Positions 1 to 7,671 of a stretch of 45,656 nucleotides of DNA are shown here, piece after piece. Source of the stretch: Deltaproteobacteria bacterium Ga0077539 (GTDB lineage: Bacteria > Myxococcota_A > Polyangia > Polyangiales > Ga0077539); contig LNEO01000270.1 in NCBI GenBank assembly GCA_001465015.1, positions 1 through 45,656 on the forward strand, given 5' to 3'. Position numbers and translations under genes: made by a program. The notes beneath the pieces are model-generated. The model was not told where the DNA came from, did no database searches, and worked only from the letters and a program-made list of their open reading frames with translations. The first letter of the stretch is position 1. Every line of letters begins with the position of its first letter.

Positions 1-134
1 CGCGTCGGAGATGGTTGTGTCGAGTTGGTCACCTTGAGCGGTGGTAGGTGGTGTTCCCTGTCTGCCAACGTAGCTGAGTGTACGTCCTCGCCGGAGGCCG
101 TCGTGAGTTGACGGGTTGATCGGGGGGCCTTCGC

Positions 135-698
135 GTGCGCGCAGGAGGCGCACACGATGAATACCGAACACGAAATCTCAGTCGCTACGTCGTCGGTTGG
201 ATGGTCGTGCTGCGCGAGTCGGCGACGCTCGCCGAAAAGCTGATTCGCGAAGCGTACGAACGGCAAAAGATCAAACGAAATCAACTGACGATTCACGCCG
301 ATCACGGCGGCTCGATGACGTCCAAGCCAGTGGCGCGTTGGTTGAGTGATCTGGGCGTGCGCAAGACGCACTCGCGTCCGCACGTGTCCGACGACAACCC
401 GTACTCGGAGTCGCAGTTCAAGACGCTGAAGTATCGGCCGGATTTTCCCGCGCGGTTCGGGAGCGAGCAGGACGCGCGAGCGCACGTGCAGTCGTTCGCG
501 CGTTCGTACGACGAAGCGCACCACCACAGCGGACTGGCGATGCTCACGGCGAGCGACGCTCATCACGGTCGAAGTGACGGTCGGCTTCGCGAGCGACAAC
601 GCGTACTGGAGGCGGCGTACGCGGCGCATCCCGAGCGGTTCGCGAAGGGCGCTCCGCACGTTGCCGCGCAGCCTGATGGAACCTGTCAACAAATTTGA
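135..698 (+). pseudogene. IS3-type transposase (integrase core), 5'-truncated remnant
   Basis: This is the C-terminal part of an IS3-family OrfB DDE transposase. The open frame (187 aa from a GTG) enters the rve integrase fold at the strand reading SRYVVGWMV. It contains the second catalytic Asp region (HADHGG) and the catalytic Glu context (SESQFKTLKYRP), followed by the usual basic C-terminus. The first catalytic Asp normally lies just before SRYVVGW. Here that part and the whole N-terminal half are replaced by unrelated sequence, so the start is artificial and the protein cannot be active. No OrfA precedes it. A short motif at about 675-697 (TGTCAACAAATTTGAGACAG) may be the right end of the element. 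I am confident of the family and of the truncation, less so of the exact boundary. Confidence 0.85.
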
Positions 699-1021
699 GA
701 CAGCTAACGAAGAAGTTTAGACACGAAGTTCGGGTTTGAAGGAGTCGCTCGACACCGCGCCCGTTGAGCACGCGACATTGCCGTCGTACTCGCTTCGCGC
801 AAGGTCGCGGCACCCCGTGCTCGCCTCGCTCTCTGCGTTTGCTGCGCCGCGCGTGGCCCCACCGCTCTCCGTGCGCGTCGCTGTGCGCGTCAGCGTGGCA
901 TGTTTGTGGTCAACTGGGCGGAGGGATGTCTCTCCGTCCGCTGCAGCTTTCGCAGCGTCACTTGAGTTCGTGGGCTTGTTGATCCACGCCGCATCGCCGT
1001 GTCTGGCGACGCAGAGCTCGG
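699..1021. other. Spacer of about 320 bp with no convincing gene
   Basis: Open frames exist on both strands here (for example 717-1037 minus and 736-1089 plus), but neither shows a recognisable fold, a signal peptide or a ribosome binding site, and they overlap each other. The stretch lies between the end of the transposase remnant and an atypical gene on the minus strand. I see no tRNA, repeat or strong terminator in it. Confidence 0.4.
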
Positions 1022-1456
1022 TCAAGGCAACGTCCAACCAGCGTCGGACGGGAGCGGCTGCTTCAGAATGTCGCCAACAGGATCAGTGAAGTTACTTGCA
1101 GCCTTGTACGGCTGCTTGCCGTCGTCGATGTACTGGACAATGAACGTGAAATTGCTGGGAGGCCCCATCTTCGGGACCTGCCGAAGGAACAGCTCTGCTG
1201 CCTTTAGAGCAAATCCCCGAACGTCTGGCGCGGCACGACTCGATGCGGAATGCATCGAGCGTGACGTCGCGGGAGTCAGACGTTTGGGGATGCGGTGTAG
1301 CACCACTTGAATGTCCGGCGAGGCAATAGTCCATGCTGATGTTTCGACCCACTTCCAACCGATCAACTGGATTGCGCTCCAGAACCGTTGGGTCTCTTGC
1401 GAGACGGAAAGTTTGCTCTGCATGTCCAGCGTGAGAATGCCAATGTAGTGCCCCAT
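1022..1456 (-). CDS. Hypothetical protein, 144 aa, atypical composition
   Basis: I do not recognise a family. The protein begins MGHYIGILTLD and has alternating hydrophobic segments (for example FWSAIQLIGWKWVET and FTFIVQYIDDG) that look like a real small globular alpha/beta protein. No signal peptide or membrane segment is visible. I chose the ATG at 1456 because a GAGG motif sits about six bases upstream; the frame stays open to 1573, but that extension is low in hydrophobic residues and contains a tandem repeat. Codon use is noticeably less G+C-rich than in the rest of the window. Together with the adjacent transposase remnant this suggests horizontal acquisition. Existence as a gene is likely; function is unknown. 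Confidence 0.55.
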   Translation of the reverse strand: MGHYIGILTLDMQSKLSVSQETQRFWSAIQLIGWKWVETSAWTIASPDIQVVLHRIPKRLTPATSRSMHSASSRAAPDVRGFALKAAELFLRQVPKMGPPSNFTFIVQYIDDGKQPYKAASNFTDPVGDILKQPLPSDAGWTLP

Positions 1457-1544
1457 CTCGAACCTCGTGTTGATTCTGGCGACAGTCGATTGTGACCATA
1501 AGGTTCTGCTGGTTGGGGTGGGACAGTCAACGTCCACCGCCTGA

Positions 1545-1568
1545 GTTACGTCACGGGTTACGTCACGG
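1545..1568. repeat. Tandem 12-bp repeat (GTTACGTCACGG x2)
   Basis: Two perfect adjacent copies, at 1545-1556 and 1557-1568, lie upstream of the minus-strand hypothetical gene and just beyond the tRNA-Leu terminator. Position suggests either a regulator binding site for that gene or a duplication scar at the edge of the foreign segment. Nothing in the sequence separates these options. Confidence 0.5.
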
Positions 1569-1573
1569 ACCAA

Positions 1574-1609
1574 AGAAAAGGCCCCGAAACCTTACGATTT
1601 CGGGGCCTT
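1574..1609 (-). terminator. Rho-independent terminator of tRNA-Leu
   Basis: A perfect inverted repeat GGCCCCGAAA / TTTCGGGGCC with an 8-base loop occupies about 1580-1607. On the minus strand it is followed by a T-rich run (CCTTTTCTTT). It lies only a few bases beyond the 3' end of the tRNA-Leu gene, in the right orientation to end its transcript. Confidence 0.85.
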
Positions 1610-1614
1610 ATGAG

Positions 1615-1697
1615 TGCGAGGAGGGGGACTTGAACCCCCACGGCTGTTAACCGCTAGCACCTCAAGCTAGTGCGTCTGCCAATTCCGCCATCCTCGC
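1615..1697 (-). tRNA. tRNA-Leu (anticodon GAG)
   Basis: On the minus strand the acceptor arm GCGAGGA (1691-1697) pairs with TCCTCGC (1616-1622), followed by discriminator A at 1615. The D-arm has the class II pattern GGCGGAATTGGCAGACGC. The anticodon stem-loop is CTAGC-TTGAGGT-GCTAG, giving anticodon GAG, which reads CUC/CUU Leu codons. A long variable arm and the T-arm (GGGGGTTCAAGTCCCCC) complete the fold. CCA is not encoded. Its 3' end faces the region with the transposase remnant, a common arrangement at integration sites. Confidence 0.95.
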
Positions 1698-1783
1698 GGT
1701 GGGCGGGGTGTATGGACCTTCGCCCCCTACCCTGTCAACCACCTTTTTTCGATCGTGGTTTTGCTCGCAGCGCTCGCGTGGAT

Positions 1784-2392
1784 CTACAGCGACGGATAGC
1801 GCGTGAGGTCGAAGACGTAGGTGCTTCCCTGCGCCCTTCCCTCGGGCGCGGGCAGGTTGGTCAGCTGCTCGCGATGCACCGCGGCCTCGTAGCGCATGGT
1901 CCCGTCGTTCTTCAGGATCTTCATGCGGATCACGTCGACGGTCCTCGGGATCACGAAGCTCACCACGCGCCGCGCGTTGGGCGTCGTCGCCACGTCCGTC
2001 GGACCCACGCTCTGCACCTGCCCGGCGCCGGTGATCACTTCGATCGTCACCCGCCCCACGGGGCACGGGTCCCGCGGGTCGTCGGGGTTGGGCTGACGAC
2101 AGGACGGAAGCAGCGCCCACACCCGATCGCCCTCTCCGAGCGTGTTGATGCCGAACGCCGACGTTCCAGCGGGCGGCGTAAACAGCCACACCCGCTGCCG
2201 CTGAAACATACTCGAGGCCTCCACCACCGGGATCGCGATGAAGCGATGGTCGCTGCCGGTGCCCGGCGCTGCGGAAACGCCCGCGTCGGCTCTGCCCCTC
2301 GGCGGCCTGCGCCGCTGGGCGTTTGCGTCCTGGCTCGTCGCCGCTGCCGCTATGCACAACGCTAGAATCGTCGCGCCCCTCGTGCTGTTCAT
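1784..2392 (-). CDS. Secreted hypothetical protein, 202 aa
   Basis: The protein starts with a clear Sec signal peptide (MNSTRGATILALCIAAAATS, cleavage likely after ANAQ near residue 26), followed by a short Arg/Pro-rich segment. It is therefore exported to the periplasm or beyond. The mature part of about 170 residues is a beta-rich domain containing two short Cys-bearing stretches (LPSCRQPN and DPCPVG) that could form a disulfide. I recognise no family. The ATG at 2392 is supported by GGAG about seven bases upstream; the frame extends upstream to 2521 but that part looks non-coding. It is divergent from selD, about 130 bp away, so the two may share a promoter region. Existence and export are well supported; function is unknown. 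Confidence 0.75.
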   Translation of the reverse strand: MNSTRGATILALCIAAAATSQDANAQRRRPPRGRADAGVSAAPGTGSDHRFIAIPVVEASSMFQRQRVWLFTPPAGTSAFGINTLGEGDRVWALLPSCRQPNPDDPRDPCPVGRVTIEVITGAGQVQSVGPTDVATTPNARRVVSFVIPRTVDVIRMKILKNDGTMRYEAAVHREQLTNLPAPEGRAQGSTYVFDLTRYPSL

Positions 2393-2524
2393 CGGATGCT
2401 CCGTCGGTGGGATGGATTGAGAACCACGCTCTTCGACGGACAGCGTACCGCGGGGATTCACGGACCGCTCGTTTCTGAGCCGTTGACGTTCGTAGGGGGT
2501 GCTACACAACGCTCCTCCCAACCG

Positions 2525-3601
2525 ATGTCAGGTGAAGATCAGGTGCGTTTGACCAAGCTGTCCCACGGCGCCGGGTGAGCATGTAAAGTCCGAGCATCGG
2601 ACCTCGCGCAGGTCTTGCGCGCACTCCCGGTTCCCCAGGCCAGCGACGTTCTCGTCGGGCTCGAGCAGCCCGACGACGCGGCGGTGGTGCGCCTCTCGGA
2701 CGACAACGCCATCGTCGTCACGACGGACTTCTTCACGCCCATCGTCGATGACGCGAGGGACTTCGGCCGCATCGCCGCGACCAACGCCCTCTCGGACATC
2801 TACGCGATGGGCGCCACGCCGCTGGTGGCGCTCAACATCGCGGCGTTTCCCAGCAAGACGCTGCCGCTGTCCATCCTGGGCGAGATCCTCGCGGGCGGCG
2901 CCGAGGTCGCGCGCGACGCTGGAATCGTCATCGCCGGCGGCCACACCATCGACGACGCCGAGCCCAAATACGGCCTCGCCGTGGTGGGCACCGTCCACCC
3001 CGACCGCATCTGGCGCAAAGGCGGCGCGCGCAAGGGCGACGTCCTCGTGCTCACCAAGGCCCTCGGGACGGGCGTGCTCTCGACAGCAATCAAGCGCGAT
3101 CAGCTCAGCGAGCGCGACGAGCACGGACGAGCGATGGTCGCGAGCATGTGCACGCTCAACCGCGGCGCCGCCGAGGCCGCCAAGAAGTGCAAAGTCACCG
3201 TTCACGCGGCCACCGACGTCACGGGCTACGGGCTCGTGGGCCATCTGCTCGAGATGCTCGAGCAGAGCGAGCACGTTCGAGCCGAGCTCGACGCGAGCGC
3301 CATCGTCGCGCTCCCCGGCGCGCTCGAGCTCGCCCGACAAGGCGTCCTCCCCGGAGGAACAAAGTCCAACCGCGACCACGTCGGCGACGCCTTCATCGTG
3401 CAACCCGCCGTCGACGAGGCGATCGCCTGGCTCACCATCGACGCGCAGACGTCAGGGGGCCTTTTGTTCAGCGTCCCCGAGGACGAAGCGCCACGGCTCT
3501 TGCAAGCGCTCGTCTCGGACGCCGGTCTCGCGAGCGCCCGCGTGATCGGGCGGGTGATCGAGCGAAGCGATTCCGAGCGCCCCACGGTCACGCTTCGCTG
3601 A
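2525..3601 (+). CDS. selD: Selenide, water dikinase SelD, itself a selenoprotein (UGA = Sec18)
   Basis: SelD makes selenophosphate from selenide and ATP in the cytosol, the selenium donor for Sec-tRNA. From the ATG at 2525 the frame reads MSGEDQVRLTKLSHGAG, then TGA at 2576-2578, then ACK and onward without another stop to 3601 (358 aa, close to the family's usual length). In SelD the residue here is the catalytic Cys or Sec of GAG-C/U-x-CK; E. coli has Cys17 and Lys20. The TGA therefore falls exactly on Sec18, and Lys21 is kept. Later AIRS-fold motifs are intact: DFFTPIVDD, ATNALSDIYAMG, GGHTIDD, DVTGYGLVGH and TSGGLL. Reading TGA as stop would force a start at 2615 and remove the catalytic N-terminus. 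A stem-loop follows the TGA directly. The ribosome binding site is weak. SelA, SelB and tRNA-Sec are not in the window. Confidence 0.93.
2576..2602 (+). promoter_or_regulatory. Candidate bacterial SECIS of selD (UGA plus stem-loop)
   Basis: The in-frame TGA (2576-2578) is followed, after nine bases, by a perfect 6-bp stem GTCCGA (2588-2593) and TCGGAC (2597-2602) closing the triloop GCA. The loop starts 16 bases after the TGA and its first base is G. Both fit the published description of bacterial SECIS elements: a short stem-loop about 16-37 nt after UGA with a G in the first two loop positions. SelB would bind this loop to deliver Sec-tRNA. Folding energy was not computed. Confidence 0.7.
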
Positions 3602-3625
3602 TACAACGTCGCCCGCTCTTCGCCC

Positions 3626-4852
3626 GTGACGACCAAGCTCGACCGACGCGCGCTGCTCTCGATCGGCGCCCTCGCGCCTGCGATCGCCTTCGCGCAGCGC
3701 AGCGGCGAGCGTCCGTCCGCGCCTCCACCGCCCAACGCGCCGCCGGCAGAGCTCGTGCGCCTCGCAGGGCAGTGCGTCATCACCGGGTGGCACGGCGCGG
3801 GCTTACCGCGGCAGGTGCAAGACCTCGCGCAACAGGGCGCGCTCGGCGGCGTCTTGATTGCTGCACACAATTTCAGAGACCGCGCGCAGCTCCAGCGCAT
3901 GACCTCGCTGCTGCACAGCTGGGGGCCGAGGGACAAGCGCGCGCTCGTCACCGCGGACCAAGAGGGCGGCCCCGTCTCGCACTTGTCTCCGCCGCTGACG
4001 TCCATGCCGTCGATGACCGCCCTCGGCAACCTCGACGACGAAGACCTCACGCACCGCGCCGGCGCCGCGATGGGCGAAGAGCTTCGCAACGTGGGCGTCG
4101 ACGTCGACCTGGCCCCGGTGCTCGACGTGCGCACCAACCCTCGCAACAGCGTGGTCCTGGGGCGCGTGTTCTCCCGCGAGCCGCCGCGCGCCGCGCGGCA
4201 CGGAAGGGCCTTCATCGACGGCCTGTGGTCCGCGAAGGTGCTCGCGTGCGCGAAGCATTTTCCCGGGCACGGCGACACGGCGGTGGACTCGCACGCGGGG
4301 CTCCCGCGGGTTCCGCACGGAATCGAGCGGCTCGAGGCGGTCGAGCTCGTTCCGTTTCGCGCGGTGGCCTCGCAGGTCGCGAGCATCATGGTGGGCCACA
4401 TCGTCGTGAGCGGCCTCGACGCCAACAACCCCGCCACGCTCTCGAGGGCCGTCGTCGACGGCGTGCTTCGTCAGCGCATGCAGTACGACGGCGTCGCGAT
4501 GACCGACGACCTGCAAATGGCCGCGATTCGACGCACCTACGGGCACACCCGGGCCGTCGAGCTCGCCATCCGCGCCGGGTGCGACATGGCCATGCTCGCG
4601 CACAACGCCGAGTACGCGCGGCAGGCGATCAACCACCTCGCGCGCACGGCAGAGCGAGACAGCACCCTGCGAAGACGGCTCGAAGAGAGCGCCGCGCGCG
4701 TCGCCCGAATGCGCGCCAAACTCGACGCTCCCACGCCGCCCAACCCCTTCGTGGTCGACGCCCAGCGCCTCGCGTGGGAGGTCGATTATCGCAAGTCGCG
4801 CGCTGGAGTCCGCGGCGTCAACGCCACGAGAGACCCCACGCGGCAGCGGTGA
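3626..4852 (+). CDS. Glycoside hydrolase family 3, beta-N-acetylhexosaminidase (NagZ-like)
   Basis: The enzyme should remove N-acetylglucosamine from peptidoglycan fragments or chitin-type sugars. The 408-aa protein has the GH3 TIM barrel with TADQEGG near residue 112, the hallmark KHFPGHGDT near residue 211 that carries the His-bearing catalytic loop of NagZ enzymes, and AMTDDLQM near residue 291 with the nucleophilic Asp. The N-terminus (TTKLDRRALLSIGALAPAIAFA) is a signal peptide with a twin-arginine-like motif followed by a Pro-rich linker. The enzyme is thus probably exported, unlike cytosolic NagZ of E. coli. The start is a GTG 24 bases after selD, so the two may be co-transcribed. A short basic C-terminal tail has no known role. 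The family is secure; exact substrate is inferred. Confidence 0.88.
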   Translation: MTTKLDRRALLSIGALAPAIAFAQRSGERPSAPPPPNAPPAELVRLAGQCVITGWHGAGLPRQVQDLAQQGALGGVLIAAHNFRDRAQLQRMTSLLHSWGPRDKRALVTADQEGGPVSHLSPPLTSMPSMTALGNLDDEDLTHRAGAAMGEELRNVGVDVDLAPVLDVRTNPRNSVVLGRVFSREPPRAARHGRAFIDGLWSAKVLACAKHFPGHGDTAVDSHAGLPRVPHGIERLEAVELVPFRAVASQVASIMVGHIVVSGLDANNPATLSRAVVDGVLRQRMQYDGVAMTDDLQMAAIRRTYGHTRAVELAIRAGCDMAMLAHNAEYARQAINHLARTAERDSTLRRRLEESAARVARMRAKLDAPTPPNPFVVDAQRLAWEVDYRKSRAGVRGVNATRDPTRQR

Positions 4853-4949
4853 ATCCGACGCGAGGCGGCGACTGGACACGAAGCGAGCGTTGGGGTGTCG
4901 TTGATCGATCGCGATCCGTCGGACCGACGCACGCCGCGAGCGCATCACC

Positions 4950-6050
4950 ATGATCAATCAAATTCGCCTCCAGTCTGTTCGAGCCCACGTGGATAGCCGA
5001 ATCAAGCTCAGCGGGTTCACCGCGCTCGTGGGACCCAACAGCACCGGAAAGAGCACCGTGCTGAACGTGCTCGACCGGCTCTGTCACACGCTCAGTCATC
5101 CGTTTACGGGCACGGGCACGAACACGGATGGAGGCGAGTGGTTCGTTCGCTCGTACGATCCAGAGCTCGTGGTTCGACGAGGCGACGCAGGGTTCGCCGC
5201 AGAGCTCTCCGTGACTGGGCCGTACGTAGGCCGGGTTCGCGTCGAAGCAAAGAAACGCCCCGGCTCTTGGTCGTGGACGGTGTCACTCAACGGCGCGAAG
5301 CCCTTAGCGATCAACATGCCGACAGTCGAATCACAGTTCGGGTTCGTCACAGAGGCTGGCGTGACACATCAATGGAGCGCCGCGTTTTCGGCGCGGATGT
5401 TCAGGCTCGAAGCGCCGAAGATCGCCCAGCAAGTGCCTCTGCACAGCACGAGCTCGATCGTCCAGAGCGACGGCACACAGACCGCGCTTGCGTTGCTCGA
5501 CTTGCTCCAACGACGCGACAAGAGCGCATTGGAAGCGGTCGTTCGCGATCTGCGGACGCTGGTGCCCTCGCTCGACAGCGTCCGCGCCGTCGTCGAAGCG
5601 GGCGCCAACGCTAGCGTGAGGCTGGTGTACGACTTCACGGACGTCACCGACGTCGAAGCAAGCGCGGTGAGCGAAGGCACCTTGCTCGCGACGGCCATCC
5701 TCATCGCGCTTCACGGGACTACCGGTCCGCGAGTCCTCTTGCTCGACGACATCGAGAAGGGCCTGCACCCGACCGCACAACTTCGCTTCGTCAAACAATT
5801 GCGGCGGCTGCTCGAGCAAGAGCCCGAGCTACAAATCATCGCCACCACGCACTCGCCCTACATTCTCGACGGCCTCGAGCCGTCACAGGTTCGCGCGTTT
5901 GCCCGTCGACGCGACGGCTCGATCGCGATCAAATCACTGGAAGAACACCCCGAAGCACAGCGCAGTGAAGGATCGCTGACGACGGGGCAACTGTGGGCGC
6001 TCGACGACGAGGCGCAGTGGGTGCTGCCAACGGAGGAGCGCGCGGCATGA
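4950..6050 (+). CDS. AAA-family ATPase (OLD/AAA_15 type), first gene of a two-gene cassette
   Basis: This 366-aa protein is an ABC/SMC-like ATPase of the kind found in OLD, Gabija-A and AriA proteins. Visible motifs are the Walker A GPNSTGKST (residues 28-36), a signature-like SEGTLLATAILIAL, the Walker B VLLLDDIEKGLHP, and the H-loop ATTHSPYILDGL. The order and spacing fit this group, and the part between them probably forms the coiled or dimerising insert. There is no C-terminal TOPRIM; instead the next gene starts within the stop codon (ATGA overlap) and encodes a TOPRIM-like protein. The separation of ATPase and putative nuclease recalls PARIS (AriA/AriB), though I cannot assign it to that system. 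The ATG follows the NagZ-like gene by about 100 bp. The ATPase assignment is firm; a defence role is inference. Confidence 0.85.
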   Translation: MINQIRLQSVRAHVDSRIKLSGFTALVGPNSTGKSTVLNVLDRLCHTLSHPFTGTGTNTDGGEWFVRSYDPELVVRRGDAGFAAELSVTGPYVGRVRVEAKKRPGSWSWTVSLNGAKPLAINMPTVESQFGFVTEAGVTHQWSAAFSARMFRLEAPKIAQQVPLHSTSSIVQSDGTQTALALLDLLQRRDKSALEAVVRDLRTLVPSLDSVRAVVEAGANASVRLVYDFTDVTDVEASAVSEGTLLATAILIALHGTTGPRVLLLDDIEKGLHPTAQLRFVKQLRRLLEQEPELQIIATTHSPYILDGLEPSQVRAFARRRDGSIAIKSLEEHPEAQRSEGSLTTGQLWALDDEAQWVLPTEERAA

Positions 6051-6856
6051 TCCGCTGGGGGGTGTACTGCGAAGACGAGGGCGACTCGAAGACGTTGCGA
6101 GCCTTCGTCCTGCGGGTGCTCAGCGAAATCGGCGCAGATTGGGTGCGGGTTCAGCTGGATCTCGACGCGTCCGGCGCGACGCTGATCGAGTGGAACTCTC
6201 ACAAGCTCAAGGACATCTCGGCCCGGATACGAGCGCTGGATGTCCGCCCGCTCCATGGACACTTCAACCGTCGTCCGGCAGAAGACGGCGCAGCGCAAGC
6301 GCGCAACGCCTGGCACCTCGAGCGAGCGATCGCTCAGAAGAGCAGCGATCCAGCGATGATGACCGACGTCGTGTTCGTTCTTCGCGACGCCGATGGCAAG
6401 CGTTCGGAGCGCGCCGACGGGCAGCGCCAGGCGTTGCTCGTCGCGACTGACCACGACCATCCCTGCACAAAGCCGACGCTGCTCGCGGCGCTTGCCATCG
6501 AAGAGCGCGAGGCATGGGTGCTCGCTGCCCTCGTCCCCAACGACGAAGAGCGACGCCGACTCGATGCGCAGCGCAAATCGACCGGGCTTCAACTGGATGA
6601 AGACCTCGACCAACTCGGCAACGATGGGCCGACGTCGCCACGCGACCTGAAGCGAGTGCTCGCCGCCATCGTCGGCGACGACGCAGAAGCACGCGAACTC
6701 GAGTCGATCGAGCTGGTTCCTGTCGAGCAACTCGCGCGTCGTGGCGAGCGCGTCGGGCTGTGGTCCGCCCTCGAGTCGATCGCGAGCTGGTGGATTCGCT
6801 GCCAGCCCGAGTGCGTAGACCGCGAGCGATACCAGGGATTCACCAGGACTCGATGA
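6047..6856 (+). CDS. TOPRIM/DUF4276-like partner of the AAA ATPase
   Basis: This 269-aa protein overlaps the ATPase gene by four bases (ATGA), so the two are translationally coupled and probably act together. I do not recognise a named family with certainty. The N-terminus GVYCEDEGDSKTLRAFVLRVL resembles the first acidic motif (E-G-x-T/S-E/K) of TOPRIM-like and DUF4276 proteins. VVFVLRDADGK near residue 105-115 supplies a D-x-D motif on a hydrophobic strand, followed by LAIEEREAWVLAAL, a pattern also seen in DUF4276. These acidic residues could bind Mg2+ for nuclease or phosphotransfer chemistry. No signal or membrane segment is present. It could instead be a non-catalytic sensor. The family call is moderate and the function is inferred. 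Confidence 0.65.
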   Translation: MIRWGVYCEDEGDSKTLRAFVLRVLSEIGADWVRVQLDLDASGATLIEWNSHKLKDISARIRALDVRPLHGHFNRRPAEDGAAQARNAWHLERAIAQKSSDPAMMTDVVFVLRDADGKRSERADGQRQALLVATDHDHPCTKPTLLAALAIEEREAWVLAALVPNDEERRRLDAQRKSTGLQLDEDLDQLGNDGPTSPRDLKRVLAAIVGDDAEARELESIELVPVEQLARRGERVGLWSALESIASWWIRCQPECVDRERYQGFTRTR

Positions 6857-6918
6857 CCGCGCTTGTGGCCCCCGTCGCCGGTGGCTAGCATCCGCGCCCG
6901 TATGTCGAGAGAGTCACG

Positions 6919-7668
6919 ATGAGCGGGCATTCGAGATGGGCGACGATCAAGCGCAAGAAGGCAGCAGCGGACGCAAAGCGCGGCAACACGTGGACCAAGC
7001 TGCTCAAAGAAGTGGCCATCGCCGCGCGCAGCGGCGGTGACCCCAGCGGCAACCCTCGGCTGCGCAAGGCGATCGACGCCTGCAAGGCGAGCAACATCCC
7101 CGCGGACAACATCACGCGGCAGATCAAGCGCGGGACCGGCGAGCTCGAGGGCGCCGCGTACGAAGAGCTCACGTACGAGGGCATCGGACCGGCAGGGGTC
7201 CTCTTGCTCGTCGACGTCGTCACGGACAACCGCAATCGCACCGCCGCAGAGCTGCGAAAGGTCTTCGAAAAAGCTAGCGGAAACATGTCGGGAGGCACCG
7301 CCGCGTGGGCCTTCGAGCGCAAAGGACAGGTCAAGCTCGACAAGAAGTCCGCGACCGAAGAGCAGCTCTTCGACGTGGCCCTCGGCGCGGGCGCCGATGA
7401 CATCGCGGACGACGGCGAAGAGTGGACCGTGACCACCTCGCCCGACGCCGTCGAGCCCGTGCGCGAGGCGCTCGAGAAGGCCAAGATCGCCGTGAAGAGC
7501 GCCGGGCTCGCGATGATCCCGAAGAACCTCGTGACCGTCGGCGCCGCTGAGGCACCGGTGCTGATGCGCCTGATCGACACGCTCGATGAGCACGACGACG
7601 TCAACGCGGTGTGGGCCGCCTTCGAGCTCAGCGACGAGGCCGCCGCGGCGCTCGAAGCGATGGAGTGA
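6919..7668 (+). CDS. yebC: YebC/PmpR family protein
   Basis: The protein is 249 aa, the normal length for the family, and begins with the signature MSGHSRWATIKRKKAAADAKRG. Other conserved parts are NIPADNITRQIKRGTG, YEGIGPAGVLLLVDVVTDNRNRT, and GNMSGGTAAWAFERKG, corresponding to the three-domain fold of YebC. Members have been described as DNA-binding transcriptional regulators and, more recently, as ribosome-associated factors that help translate difficult sequences such as proline runs. It is cytosolic. Only three bases separate it from the FliO-like gene, so they probably form one transcript with dapF. The start ATG is the conserved one. Confidence 0.95.
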   Translation: MSGHSRWATIKRKKAAADAKRGNTWTKLLKEVAIAARSGGDPSGNPRLRKAIDACKASNIPADNITRQIKRGTGELEGAAYEELTYEGIGPAGVLLLVDVVTDNRNRTAAELRKVFEKASGNMSGGTAAWAFERKGQVKLDKKSATEEQLFDVALGAGADDIADDGEEWTVTTSPDAVEPVREALEKAKIAVKSAGLAMIPKNLVTVGAAEAPVLMRLIDTLDEHDDVNAVWAAFELSDEAAAALEAME

Positions 7669-7671
7669 CCC

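Noticed and set aside
736..1089. Open frames on both strands across 717-1089
   Set aside because: They overlap each other, have no ribosome binding site, signal or recognisable fold, and show biased composition as expected for chance frames in such DNA.
3148..4953. Long Arg-rich open frame over selD and the NagZ-like gene
   Set aside because: It is the +1 shadow of two well-supported genes and consists of low-complexity Arg/Ala/Pro sequence.
4950..6856. Gabija or classical OLD nuclease
   Set aside because: The ATPase has no fused TOPRIM and there is no UvrD-like helicase next to it, so neither system can be claimed.
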